Of a stretch of DNA of 64,000 bases, positions 26,240 through 35,106 are shown in pieces. Location of the stretch: contig LJHR01000047.1 in NCBI GenBank assembly GCA_001296005.1, positions 62,001-126,000 on the forward strand. The letters are read 5' to 3'. Position 1 is the stretch's first letter, and each line of letters opens with the position of its first letter. The notes below the pieces were generated by a model. The model saw only the letters and a program-made list of their open reading frames with translations. It made no database searches and was not told the DNA's origin. The translations under genes were made by a program, and so were the position numbers. This DNA is from an alpha proteobacterium AAP38. Its GTDB lineage: Bacteria > Pseudomonadota > Alphaproteobacteria > Azospirillales > Azospirillaceae.

Positions 26240-27430
26240 ATGATGCTGCATCGCCGTCATTTCATCGCCACCGCCGGGGCCGCCGGCCTTCTGGCGGCAT
26301 CCTCCCCGCGCCTGTCGCTGGCCGCAGCGGGAACCGACCGCCGCCTTGTGATGATCGTGCTGCGCGGGGCCATGGATGGGCTGGGGGCCGTCGTGCCCTA
26401 TGCCGATCCGGATTACCGGTCGGTGCGCGGCACGCTGGCCCTGGCCGAACCGGGACAGGAAGGCGGGGTTCTGGACCTGGATGGCCGTTTCGGCCTGCAC
26501 CCGGCGCTGGCCGCCTTGCATGAATGGTGGGGGCAGAAGCAGCTTCTGGCCGTCCACGCCATCGCCACCCCCTATCGCGACCGCAGCCATTTTGATGCGC
26601 AGGACCTGCTGGATACCGGCGGTATCCGGGCCGGCGATGACAGTGGCTGGCTGAACCGCGCTCTGGCCCGCCTGGATGGCGGGGGCAAGGGGTTGGGCCT
26701 GTCGCTGGGCCAGGGGGTGCCGCTGGTCCTGCGCGGATCGGTACCGGTGGCCAGCTGGGCCCCGTCGCCCCTGCCGGAACCGACCATGGATTTCATGGAC
26801 CGGGTGGCGGGCCTTTACAGCAACGATCCCGTGCTGGGCCCCGCCCTGATGGCGGGGCTGGGCGTGGCCGACATGGCCAATGGCATGGATGGCAACAAGA
26901 AGCGGGACGGCGGCAAGGATCGACTGATCCTGGCCGAAACGGCGGGCCGCATGCTGTCCGACCCCGCCGGCCCACGCATCGCCACCCTGGAACTGTCCGG
27001 ATGGGACACGCATGTGGGCCAGGGTACGCTGCAGGGCCGCCTGCCCAACGCCCTGGGTCAGCTGGCCGAAACCATGGTGACCCTGCGGACCAGCATGCAG
27101 GGCGTCTGGGATCAGACCCTGATTGCCATCGTCACCGAATTCGGCCGCACCATCCGCCCCAACGGTACCGGCGGCACCGACCATGGTACGGCAGGCGTGG
27201 CCCTGCTGGCCGGCGGCGGCCTGAATGGGGGTCGGGTCCTGGGCGACTGGCCTGGTTTGCGCGATGACAAGCTGTTTGAAGGCCGCGACCTGGCTCCCAC
27301 CACCGACATGCGTGCCCTGTTGAAGGGGGTGCTGGCCGGCCATCTGGGCCTGCCGGCGGCGGATATCGACCGCTATGTCTTCCCCGATGCCAAATCTATC
27401 CGTGCCATGCCGGATTTGGTGAGGGCCTGA
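26240..27430 (+). CDS. DUF1501 family Tat-exported protein
   Basis: 396 residues. GGAGG overlaps the DUF1800 stop and sits five bases from the ATG at 26240; the GTG at 26234 is part of that ribosome site. The N terminus has a twin-arginine signal (RRHFIATAG, then LLAASSPRLSLA), so folded export is expected. The mature domain is an alkaline-phosphatase-like fold seen in DUF1501, with LVMIVLRGAMDGL, TLELSGWDTHVGQG, VTEFGRT and TDHGTAGVALLAGGG. The DUF1800 partner precedes it. The product should be periplasmic or surface-exposed; the reaction is unknown. Confidence 0.93.
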   Translation: MMLHRRHFIATAGAAGLLAASSPRLSLAAAGTDRRLVMIVLRGAMDGLGAVVPYADPDYRSVRGTLALAEPGQEGGVLDLDGRFGLHPALAALHEWWGQKQLLAVHAIATPYRDRSHFDAQDLLDTGGIRAGDDSGWLNRALARLDGGGKGLGLSLGQGVPLVLRGSVPVASWAPSPLPEPTMDFMDRVAGLYSNDPVLGPALMAGLGVADMANGMDGNKKRDGGKDRLILAETAGRMLSDPAGPRIATLELSGWDTHVGQGTLQGRLPNALGQLAETMVTLRTSMQGVWDQTLIAIVTEFGRTIRPNGTGGTDHGTAGVALLAGGGLNGGRVLGDWPGLRDDKLFEGRDLAPTTDMRALLKGVLAGHLGLPAADIDRYVFPDAKSIRAMPDLVRA

Positions 27431-27453
27431 GCGCCCTCACCCAAGTCCTTTTC

Positions 27454-29625
27454 TTACACCATCGCCCACCCGGCCCGCGTCAGCGGCAGCCGGGTGATCG
27501 GCTTTCCGGTCAGGGCAAACAGGGCATTGGCAATGGCAGGCGCGATGGACGGCACCCCTTCCTCCCCCACCCCGCCAGCGGCGGTATTATTGCCAATGAC
27601 CAGCACCTCCATCGGTGGCACCTGCGCCAGGGTGGCCAGGGGGTAGCTGTCGAAATTCGACTGCTCGACCATTCCGTCCTTCAGGGTGATTTCCCCGGCC
27701 AGCGCCGCTGACAGGCCGAAAATGGTGCCGCCCATCATCTGCGCCTCCACCGCCTTCGGATTTGCGGTGACCCCGGGATCGATGGCGGCCCAGATGCGGT
27801 GCAGGCGGAACTTGCCCGGTTCCGGTACCGATAGTTCAACGACGTGGCCGGAGATGGAGTTGTTGGCCTGCCCCATCGCGAAGCCCAGCGCATGGCCCGC
27901 CGGCAGCGACCGCCCCCAGCCGGCTGCATTCGCCAGCTTGTCAAGGAACGTGCGGGCCCGGTCCTTGCCGGTCAGCAGACGGCGGCGATAGTCCACCGGA
28001 TCGACGCCCACATGCCGGGCCGCCCGATCAATGGTCATCTCCAGGAACAGACCGTTCTGCGAGGCACCCACCGACCGCCAGAACCCCACCGGCACGCCCG
28101 GATCAACACGGGTCCAGGTCAGGTGCAGAGCCGGAATGGCATAGGATTGCTGCACGATGCCCATGCCCACTGACCAGTCCCCCTCCGACCGCCCGGCAGA
28201 GATGGTCAGGCCCGTATGTTCCAGCAGGGATGGGTTGGCATTGTCGCAGCGCAGCCCTGTGGGCATCCCATCGGCACCCAGCGCGAGGCGCACCCGTGAC
28301 GCGACGGCGGGCCGGTAATATCCCGCCCGCATGTCGGTTTCACGCGGCCAGACCATCTTGACCGGCACCGTGACGCCATCCGCCGCCAATGCCTTGATCA
28401 GATATGCTGCCTGCATCGCAAAATCATGCTCCAGGCGGCGGCCAAACCCACCCCCCACGGGGGTAGCGTTCACCTTCACCTTTTCAGGATCAAGGCCCAG
28501 AACCTTTGCTACCCCGGCCTGCGTATCGCTCTGCGTCTGGGTAGACAGCCAGATCTCGGCCCCGTCGGCACGCAGCTGGATGGTGCAATGCATCGGCTCC
28601 ATGGTGGCATGGGCCAGGAACGGCACCTCAAACAGCGTATCGACAATATGGGCGGCACCGGCCATGGCCTGGGCGGTGGCGGTGACGTTGGTGCCCGGCA
28701 TTTCACTGCCCGGAAAGCTGTAGCCCTTGCCTGCCATGGCGGCATCGCGCAGCTGGCGGGACAAGCCATCACTGTCGATCCCGGCATTCGGCCCCGGCCC
28801 CCATTGTGGGGACAGGGCCGCCAAACCCTTAGCCGCCGGCCAATAGCCGTCACCGACGACCGCCAGCGCGCCGGGCAGGCGCACCACCTTGCGCACCCCG
28901 CGCACGGCCAGGGCCGGGGCCTCATCAACCGATATCAGCGTACCGCCAAAAGTAGGGGCATGCGTCACCACCGCCGTCAGCATGCCGGGCAGGCGCACAT
29001 CAAGACCATAGACGATGCTGCCATCCACCTTGGCCGGAATATCCTGACGCGGCAGCGGCTGGCCCAGCACCTTCCACTCGGTACGCGGCGTCAGCTTTGG
29101 TTCCGCCGGTGGCGACAATTTCGCGGCATCGGCCAGCAGGTCCGTGTAAGCCAGCGACCGACCGCTGGCCGCATGTAGGGCCTGACCATCACGCATCGCC
29201 ACCTGATCCACAGGAACGCCGAAACGGGTCGCTGCCGCCTCTGCCAGCATCTGCCGCGCCCCCGCCGCCGCCAGACGCAGGGGGCGCAGATTGGTGCGCA
29301 GACCGATGCTGCCATACACGGCGTAATTGCCGATGGATTTGTTGTGAAAGGCCGTTTCCACGGGCGCCATTTCCATGCGCACGGACGCCAGCGGCACCGC
29401 CAGTTCCTCCGCCACGGCCTGCGCCAGGGCGCTGTTGGTGCCCTGGCCGATATCGCTGACATTGGTCAGGGCTGTCACCATGCCGTCGGGCGCGATCCGT
29501 ATCCAGGGGCCAAAGCCCGGGGCCGACGCGCCCAGTGCCGGCAGCACACCAAAGCCCAGGGTCAAACCCGTCCCCGCCGACAGCGACAGGAAGCCTCGGC
29601 GCGACAATTCCATCTTGCCCATCAT
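27454..29625 (-). CDS. Molybdopterin-binding oxidoreductase large subunit (IorB-like), Tat-exported
   Basis: 723 residues, near the size of isoquinoline 1-oxidoreductase beta subunits. A twin-arginine signal (SRRGFLSLSAG) opens the protein. The xanthine oxidase-family core follows, with repeated molybdopterin-contact segments (TNVSDIGQGTNSALAQAVAEEL, GGGFGRRLEHDFAMQAA, FWRSVGASQNGLFLEM, GGVGEEGVPSIAPAIANALF). The final GEEG carries the catalytic Glu of the family. It should act in the periplasm with the [2Fe-2S] subunit encoded 12 bases upstream. No FAD subunit or maturation gene is adjacent, so electrons probably pass to a cytochrome. Substrate (aldehyde or N-heterocycle) is not known. Confidence 0.9.
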   Translation of the reverse strand: MMGKMELSRRGFLSLSAGTGLTLGFGVLPALGASAPGFGPWIRIAPDGMVTALTNVSDIGQGTNSALAQAVAEELAVPLASVRMEMAPVETAFHNKSIGNYAVYGSIGLRTNLRPLRLAAAGARQMLAEAAATRFGVPVDQVAMRDGQALHAASGRSLAYTDLLADAAKLSPPAEPKLTPRTEWKVLGQPLPRQDIPAKVDGSIVYGLDVRLPGMLTAVVTHAPTFGGTLISVDEAPALAVRGVRKVVRLPGALAVVGDGYWPAAKGLAALSPQWGPGPNAGIDSDGLSRQLRDAAMAGKGYSFPGSEMPGTNVTATAQAMAGAAHIVDTLFEVPFLAHATMEPMHCTIQLRADGAEIWLSTQTQSDTQAGVAKVLGLDPEKVKVNATPVGGGFGRRLEHDFAMQAAYLIKALAADGVTVPVKMVWPRETDMRAGYYRPAVASRVRLALGADGMPTGLRCDNANPSLLEHTGLTISAGRSEGDWSVGMGIVQQSYAIPALHLTWTRVDPGVPVGFWRSVGASQNGLFLEMTIDRAARHVGVDPVDYRRRLLTGKDRARTFLDKLANAAGWGRSLPAGHALGFAMGQANNSISGHVVELSVPEPGKFRLHRIWAAIDPGVTANPKAVEAQMMGGTIFGLSAALAGEITLKDGMVEQSNFDSYPLATLAQVPPMEVLVIGNNTAAGGVGEEGVPSIAPAIANALFALTGKPITRLPLTRAGWAMV

Positions 29626-29637
29626 CCCCTCCCCACC

Positions 29638-30093
29638 TCAGGCCGCGATGCCGGCAGCCGCCTTGATGGCAGCGCGCACACGCGGATAAGTGCCGCAACG
29701 GCACAGGTTGGTGATGGCGGCGTCGATATCGGCGTCGCTGGGCTTGGGGTTCTCCTTCAGCAAGGCGACGGCCGCCATGATCATGCCCGACTGGCAATAG
29801 CCGCATTGCGGCACCTGCCCCTCGATCCAGGCGCGCTGCACGGCGTGGCTGCGGTCGGTTGACAGCGCTTCGATGGTCGTCACCGATTGACCGGCACAGG
29901 CATCCACCGGCATGGCGCAGGACCGCACGGCCTGCCCGTCTATATGGACCGTGCAGGCCCCGCATTGCCCGATGCCGCAGCCATATTTGGTGCCCGTCAG
30001 ACCCAGATTGTCCCGCAGTGCCCACAGCAGAGGCGTGTCGGGATCGATATCCAGCGGATGATCCTGTCCGTTGATTTTCAGGGTGAGTGTCAT
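29638..30093 (-). CDS. [2Fe-2S] oxidoreductase small subunit (IorA-like)
   Basis: 151 residues from [10 protein letters not shown]. It has the plant-ferredoxin cluster [15 protein letters not shown] (residues about 40-54, with a later Cys) and the second cluster in [10 protein letters not shown] and [18 protein letters not shown], the standard two-cluster small subunit of the xanthine oxidase family. It transfers electrons from the molybdenum centre of the IorB-like partner encoded 12 bases downstream. It has no signal peptide, so it would be exported by hitch-hiking on the Tat signal of the large subunit, as known for related complexes. It is transcribed divergently from the nicotinate phosphoribosyltransferase-like gene. 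Confidence 0.92.
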   Translation of the reverse strand: MTLTLKINGQDHPLDIDPDTPLLWALRDNLGLTGTKYGCGIGQCGACTVHIDGQAVRSCAMPVDACAGQSVTTIEALSTDRSHAVQRAWIEGQVPQCGYCQSGMIMAAVALLKENPKPSDADIDAAITNLCRCGTYPRVRAAIKAAAGIAA

Positions 30094-30268
30094 GGGGGGC
30101 TGCCTGATGTTGTCGTTGGTTAACGGTTCTTCATCACGCCCCCTGATACGGCGCAAGGGCGGTAACCCTGCGGTTACAACGAAAACAAATGCGTAACAGG
30201 CGGGCATGTCTTGCCATCCGGGGGCTGGATCGGCTTATCATCGCCACAGATTTCAGGATGCTCGCCGC

Positions 30269-31396
30269 ATGACCAAGACGCCCCCCGCCGCCGATGCCGT
30301 CGCCCAGTGGACCGACGTTTATTTCCAGCGCACCCGCGCCATTGTGGAAAAGTTCGGCGATCAGAAGGTCACCTATGCCGTGTTCATGCGCCGGCCCGTG
30401 GTGTTCGCCCCGCGGCTGGCGCTGGACTGGCTGCGCGCCGTGGCCGCCGAACGCGGCTTCACCCCCGATATCCAGCTGAATTATGAGGAAACCAAATGGG
30501 TGGGGGCGGGTGAGCCCATGATGTGGATCACCGGCCCGTTCAGCCAAATGGCGGAACTGGAGACCCTGTTCCTGATGAAGCTGGGCCCCGCCTGTGTCGC
30601 CGCCTACAATGCCTATATGATGTGCGCGGGCCTGCCCAAGGTGGCGTTCCTGGCCATGGATGCCCGCCATTGTGCGGGCACGGAGATGGCGGAGATCATG
30701 GCCTATGCGGCATCCGTCGGGTCCGCGCGCGCCCGGCGGCGCGACGGGGCCGTTGGCTTCATCGGCAATGCCACGGACGCCACGGCCAATTATTTCGGGC
30801 GCGAAAAGGGTCTGGGTACTATGCCCCATGCTCTGATCGGCTATGCCGGCTCCACCGTCCGTGCCGCAGAAATGTATGCGGAGACGTTTCCCGGTCAGCC
30901 CATGACCGTCCTGGTCGATTATTTCGGGCGGGAGGTGACGGACGCGCTGGCCGTCTGCCGCCGTTTCCCCGATATGGCAGCGGCGGGCGACCTGTCGCTT
31001 CGCATCGACACGCCGGGCGGACGCTTCCTGGAGGGGCTGGACCCGCCCACCAGCTATGCCGTGCTGGAACGCCACGCACCCCACAGCATCCGGGGCTACC
31101 GGGATGAAAGCGAACTGCGCCATCTGATCGGGGCCGGCGTGTCGGCCGCCGCCATCCATTACCTGCGTGAACAGTTGGACGCGGCTGGCTTCCCCAAGGT
31201 GAAGATCGTGGCGTCCAGTGGCTTCAGCCCGGAAAAATGCCGTATCATGGCCGATGCCGGCGCGCCCATCGACGTGATCGGCACCGGCAGCTACCTGCCC
31301 GACAAATGGTCCGAAACCTATGCCACCACCGACATTGTCGACTATGACGGGGTGAAGCGGGTGAAGGTGGGGCGCGAATTCCTGCTGCGGAAATAG
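30269..31396 (+). CDS. Nicotinate phosphoribosyltransferase-like protein
   Basis: 375 residues from MTKTPPAADA. It has the phosphoribosyltransferase-fold barrel of NAPRTase: WTDVYFQRT (in place of the usual TDxYxxTM), a catalytic-region MCAGLPKVAFLAMDARHCAGTEMA, a GFIGNATDATANYFGREKGL loop, and GVDVIGTGSY-like FDVIGTGSYLPD near the end. The family salvages nicotinate to nicotinate mononucleotide in NAD synthesis. It stands alone and has a clear terminator. The nadK gene is 30 kb away, so NAD genes are not clustered. Its divergent partner is a redox enzyme; any functional link is only inference. Confidence 0.75.
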   Translation: MTKTPPAADAVAQWTDVYFQRTRAIVEKFGDQKVTYAVFMRRPVVFAPRLALDWLRAVAAERGFTPDIQLNYEETKWVGAGEPMMWITGPFSQMAELETLFLMKLGPACVAAYNAYMMCAGLPKVAFLAMDARHCAGTEMAEIMAYAASVGSARARRRDGAVGFIGNATDATANYFGREKGLGTMPHALIGYAGSTVRAAEMYAETFPGQPMTVLVDYFGREVTDALAVCRRFPDMAAAGDLSLRIDTPGGRFLEGLDPPTSYAVLERHAPHSIRGYRDESELRHLIGAGVSAAAIHYLREQLDAAGFPKVKIVASSGFSPEKCRIMADAGAPIDVIGTGSYLPDKWSETYATTDIVDYDGVKRVKVGREFLLRK

Positions 31397-31398
31397 AA

Positions 31399-31424
31399 AA
31401 AGGGGGCGGTCGCACGCCCCCTTT
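31399..31424 (+). terminator. Rho-independent-type terminator after the NAPRTase-like gene
   Basis: AAAGGGGGCG (31399-31408) and CGCCCCCTTT (31415-31424) form a 10-bp perfect stem with a six-base loop, beginning two bases after the TAG stop. The A-run before and T-run within the stem allow termination in either direction. Confidence 0.8.
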
Positions 31425-31521
31425 CCCCTTCCTCCCTAAACTTCCTTTTGCCTCAAACGCTGGCGCTGCATCCGCAGCTTGGCTTCACGCGGCACGTGCC
31501 GCGCGGCGGCAGTCGCCTCCG

Positions 31522-31553
31522 AAGCCGGCTCTGGTATTTACCAGGGCCGGCTT
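31522..31553 (-). terminator. Hairpin terminator after the phytase-autotransporter gene
   Basis: AAGCCGGCTCTGGT (31522-31535) pairs with ACCAGGGCCGGCTT (31540-31553), a 14-bp stem with one T.G wobble and an ATTT loop, eight bases past the stop of the minus-strand gene. There is no long T-run, so efficiency is uncertain. Confidence 0.55.
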
Positions 31554-31561
31554 GGCCTTCA

Positions 31562-34060
31562 TCAGAACCCGACGCGCAGACCCGCACCGACCGTGTAATC
31601 GGGCTTGTCATCCTCCACAAACAGCGTGTCGCCCGACAGGTACAGGCCGGCATTGTCGGCGACCGACAGCGACAGGCCCAGACCGACGCGGAAGCCATCG
31701 CCCTGCGGATCGGGCAGGATGCTGGTGTTGGTGGCCAGACTGCTGGTGCGGCGGTTGGACAGGGTGGTGGTATAGGTCTGGCCGTCATCCTTAATCAGGT
31801 CTTCCTGATACCCAACGCGCAGTTCCGGCACGGCCATGCGGCCATTGCCCATGTCGATCTGGGTCGAAACCTGACCGCCGATATTGAACAGCAGCTGCTG
31901 TTCGGCCAGATCGGAATGGTCCAAGTTCAGATGCAGGGCACCCGTCTCATTCCAGGCATCCAGCTCCACCCGGTCATAATTGAAGCTGACGATGGGGCCA
32001 TAGCGCAGGGAACCCGCCGTGGCGACGGAACCAAACTCCACCCCCACATGATGGCCCTTGCCCTCCGTCTCGCCATTGGCGGTCAGGTTATAGGCGAAGG
32101 TATTACGGCGAATATCCTCGATCTTCAGGTCGGTGTAGCGGTAGCTGGCATCGGCATAGAAGCCACCGGGCAGCGACAGGGTGGCATAGGGGCCAACACC
32201 CCAGGCCGTGACCTTGGCCCCACCCAGGTTACCAAACTTGCCATCGGTGTCGGCATAGTTCAGCGCCAGACCAATGCGCACCGTGCCCGACACGGCATAG
32301 TCACCGGCAATGCCCGCCGACCAGCTTTCCGGCTTGGACAGGCGCTTGCCCCCCTGATCGTCACGGGCCAGGGCGCCCCAGTTGCCACCGGCGGCCAGCT
32401 CAAAGCTGCCCTCTGCACGGGTCGTCAGACCGGCGCGGATCGCCTGGGTCCGGCCTGTCAGGTCAGCGGACGCAGCGGCGTTGGCGGCCAGCGCACTTTC
32501 GCCCAGCGCCTGCCCGATGGCGGGACCGGTCAGCGCCTGGCTTTCGGTCGCCATCGGATCGACATAGGTGGGCAGGGTCAGACGGTAGGCCAGCAGCATC
32601 GTGTCATTCTCGACCCCCGACGCATCCTTGTACGCTTGGCCCACCTGGAAACCGTTCTGGGTGACGAAATCATTGTCGTTGCCCACAAACAGGAAGAAAT
32701 CATCCAGCTTGGCGGCGTCCAGGGCCGGGACCAGGGCCAGCGCCTCCCACTTTTCCGACAGGCACTGCGTGCGGCAATTCACATTGTTGGTGGCGCCATT
32801 GACCAGACCGAACTTGGTCAGCTGCGCCGCGTCATTCATGTCCACGAAGCTGGCGAACTGCACCGGCGTGATGGCCGCAACCAGCACACCGTTCGGCGCG
32901 ATGGAGGTGCCGGTATCATAGGCCGTGCCGGCAATGTTGGTGGCGCCCGTCACGTCGATCAGGTCGATGCGGCGGTAAAAGCTGGTGGGACTGCTGTTGG
33001 GCGTCGCCCCGCTGCCATAGCCATTGCCGTCGCGCGACAGCAGCAGGAACTGCGTGTTGTTGAGCGCCAGCAGCTCCGACTGCGCCGCCACCCGGTTCAG
33101 GGTGCCACCCGGCGTGCCATTATTGTTATACATGGGCAGTTGGATGACATATTCGCTCTTCAACACGGGCGCCGCGCTGTTAGACACGTCATAAGACAGC
33201 AAGCGGGTGTTACGACGGCTGGTGTTCGTGCTGCTGGCATTCAGGTCCTGAATGGCCGCCGACTGCAACGCCACCCACAGAGTCTTACCATCGGGCGAGA
33301 GCGACAGGCCTTCCAGACCCTGGTTATTCTGACGCCCGCGCGTCGGGTTGGCGGGCGTCGATTCCGCCGCACCAAAGTTCAGGGCGCCATTGCGCTGCGG
33401 CAATAGACTGGACGGCGGCGCGATAGCCGACAGCAGCTTGCCGTCGCCCGTGAAGTGATAGATGTAGGGGCCATACTCATCGCTGACCCAGATGGTGCCG
33501 TCGGCGGCGCGCACAAAGCCTTCGGGGTCCAGCGCCAGACGGCCCGTGCCGGTCAGCGGCAGGTTCGGCAGGCCATTGGCCGCCGGGCGATAGGTGAGGC
33601 CCGTGCCCGTCGTGGCCGGGTCCAGGCCGCTGAACGGCGTACCCTTGTCATCGGTGAACTGCACGGTATCGCGCAAGGTCAGGCCGATCTGGGTCTGCGG
33701 TGCGGCCGTCGTGCCGGTATAGGGGTTAAAGGTCAGCGACAGGACATTGTAGCGCGGGATGTAGTTCGTGGTGGCCGCCACATTGTACCCACGGTCGGGC
33801 AGCGCATAGAGCGTGCCGGCATAGGAACCGTCGGCATTGCGGCGCCAGCTATGCAGGTCGATCTGCATGGCCGACATGGACCCGAAGGTTTCCCCGAACT
33901 TGTCGCGAAGGCTGGCCGACAGGCGCCCCACGCCCTGCAGACCCTGGTTGGTGAAGGTGCTGCCATTCAGCGTGACACTGGTCGCGGTCTGCGCCAGTGC
34001 CGGCAGCGACGCGATGGACAGCGCACTGGCCAGCAGCGCCGCGCGATACGAATATTTCAT
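31562..34060 (-). CDS. Phytase-like (esterase-like) domain fused to an autotransporter beta-barrel
   Basis: 832 residues. A Sec signal peptide is cleaved after LPALA (residue 23). Residues about 30-500 match the phytase-like/esterase-like fold: LSASLRDKFGETFG, YALPDRGYN, LDPEGFVRAADGTIWVSDEYGPYIYHF, GRQNNQGLEGLSLSPDGKTLWVALQS, and a Cys pair in VNCRTQCLSEKWEAL. Residues about 560-832 are repeated amphipathic strands ending in GLRVGF, with the terminal Phe of outer-membrane barrels. The C terminus resembles an autotransporter translocator, so the passenger should be on the cell surface. Passenger homologues are usually soluble periplasmic proteins, so the fusion is unusual. It is a single gene with its own hairpin. 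Confidence 0.85.
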   Translation of the reverse strand: MKYSYRAALLASALSIASLPALAQTATSVTLNGSTFTNQGLQGVGRLSASLRDKFGETFGSMSAMQIDLHSWRRNADGSYAGTLYALPDRGYNVAATTNYIPRYNVLSLTFNPYTGTTAAPQTQIGLTLRDTVQFTDDKGTPFSGLDPATTGTGLTYRPAANGLPNLPLTGTGRLALDPEGFVRAADGTIWVSDEYGPYIYHFTGDGKLLSAIAPPSSLLPQRNGALNFGAAESTPANPTRGRQNNQGLEGLSLSPDGKTLWVALQSAAIQDLNASSTNTSRRNTRLLSYDVSNSAAPVLKSEYVIQLPMYNNNGTPGGTLNRVAAQSELLALNNTQFLLLSRDGNGYGSGATPNSSPTSFYRRIDLIDVTGATNIAGTAYDTGTSIAPNGVLVAAITPVQFASFVDMNDAAQLTKFGLVNGATNNVNCRTQCLSEKWEALALVPALDAAKLDDFFLFVGNDNDFVTQNGFQVGQAYKDASGVENDTMLLAYRLTLPTYVDPMATESQALTGPAIGQALGESALAANAAASADLTGRTQAIRAGLTTRAEGSFELAAGGNWGALARDDQGGKRLSKPESWSAGIAGDYAVSGTVRIGLALNYADTDGKFGNLGGAKVTAWGVGPYATLSLPGGFYADASYRYTDLKIEDIRRNTFAYNLTANGETEGKGHHVGVEFGSVATAGSLRYGPIVSFNYDRVELDAWNETGALHLNLDHSDLAEQQLLFNIGGQVSTQIDMGNGRMAVPELRVGYQEDLIKDDGQTYTTTLSNRRTSSLATNTSILPDPQGDGFRVGLGLSLSVADNAGLYLSGDTLFVEDDKPDYTVGAGLRVGF

Positions 34061-34222
34061 GATGCCCCCTCAAGATGAAAACTTTGAGGCGGGCTGTAAC
34101 TGTCCTGCGTGACAGGGCGGTTTAGTTTGCACGACAGAATTATTGCGGTGAACAGGTGCCGAACCGGAAACGGGCACGAACGCCAATGCTTCGCGCCGTT
34201 TCTGTATATTCACGCATGCGCG

Positions 34223-35011
34223 TCATGTGCCACGCGCGCGCATCATAGCCCATGGCGTCGCGGACCCTCGCCATTCAAGCCGGGCCAGAAGCTGGTTCAA
34301 CTGGCTGCCATCGCGCAGCCAGTCGGGCATGTCAAAGGCATAGCCGCGCGGCTGTCGGATCTCGATGCTGTGCGTATCGGCGAAGCGCGCAGGCACAGTA
34401 TCGCGCGTGTGGCCGCCATCGGTCGGGTGCAATTCCACCAGGATATCCATGCCGGCCAGGGCGGGATAGCGCGCGGGATCCAGCAGCATCTCCTCCGCCC
34501 CCTCGACATCGCACCAGACCAGGGTGCGGTACCCTTCATGCAGGGCGAATTGCTGTGGATCGAAAATCCCCCCGACATGGATGTCGACCCCATTCAGGGC
34601 CGCCGCCTCCCGGCATTTGCGTTCCGCCTCGGGGTCGATGTCATGGGCCCAGACCTCGATCTGCGGGGCCATGCGTTTGATGCCGACGGCGTAATAGCCC
34701 TCGCCGCAGCCGATATTGATCAGATGCTGATAACCGGCATCGGGGATCGCCTGAACAATCTCGTGCAACTCCCCCTCGTAACAGCCCAGCAGCCGGGGTG
34801 CCTGCATGCGGTTCGCCGGGTCGGGCAGGATCATGCCCGCAAACGGCCCGCCATGCACACGGCCATCGCCTTGCTTGATGATGGTATTGTTGATCAGCAT
34901 GCAGCGGTAATAAAGCAGGAATTCGAAAACGTCATTCATTGCGCCTTCGGTGGCCCCGCGCTCGGCCATGATCGCGCTGATCGTATTAAAGGCGCGCTGA
35001 TGAATGGACAT
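34223..35011 (-). CDS. SAM-dependent methyltransferase-like protein
   Basis: 262 residues from MSIHQRAF; an upstream start at 35059 adds 16 residues. Motif I is HLINIGCGEGYYAVGIKR (about residues 97-114), followed by the acidic AHDIDPE strand end. WCDVEGAEEMLLDP and VELHPTDGG resemble the FkbM-type pattern, where a glutamate-containing strand lies near the active site. The first 90 residues are an N-terminal cap with no known motif. Substrate unknown. It is cytosolic, and is transcribed away from the autotransporter region on the same strand as its neighbours but with wide gaps, so it is probably monocistronic. Confidence 0.75.
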   Translation of the reverse strand: MSIHQRAFNTISAIMAERGATEGAMNDVFEFLLYYRCMLINNTIIKQGDGRVHGGPFAGMILPDPANRMQAPRLLGCYEGELHEIVQAIPDAGYQHLINIGCGEGYYAVGIKRMAPQIEVWAHDIDPEAERKCREAAALNGVDIHVGGIFDPQQFALHEGYRTLVWCDVEGAEEMLLDPARYPALAGMDILVELHPTDGGHTRDTVPARFADTHSIEIRQPRGYAFDMPDWLRDGSQLNQLLARLEWRGSATPWAMMRARGT

Positions 35012-35106
35012 GCGTTTGCCTGCTCGCCCGGACGGGATTTGCGGGCAGAGTAGCCGCAAACCATCCGTCGGTGATCAGAAAATCAACGGTGCCATCGGCT
35101 TGCCAT

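Noticed and set aside
31448-33406. 652-codon plus-strand frame opposite the phytase-autotransporter gene
   Set aside because: Antisense shadow; the minus strand has a signal peptide, domain motifs and a terminal Phe.
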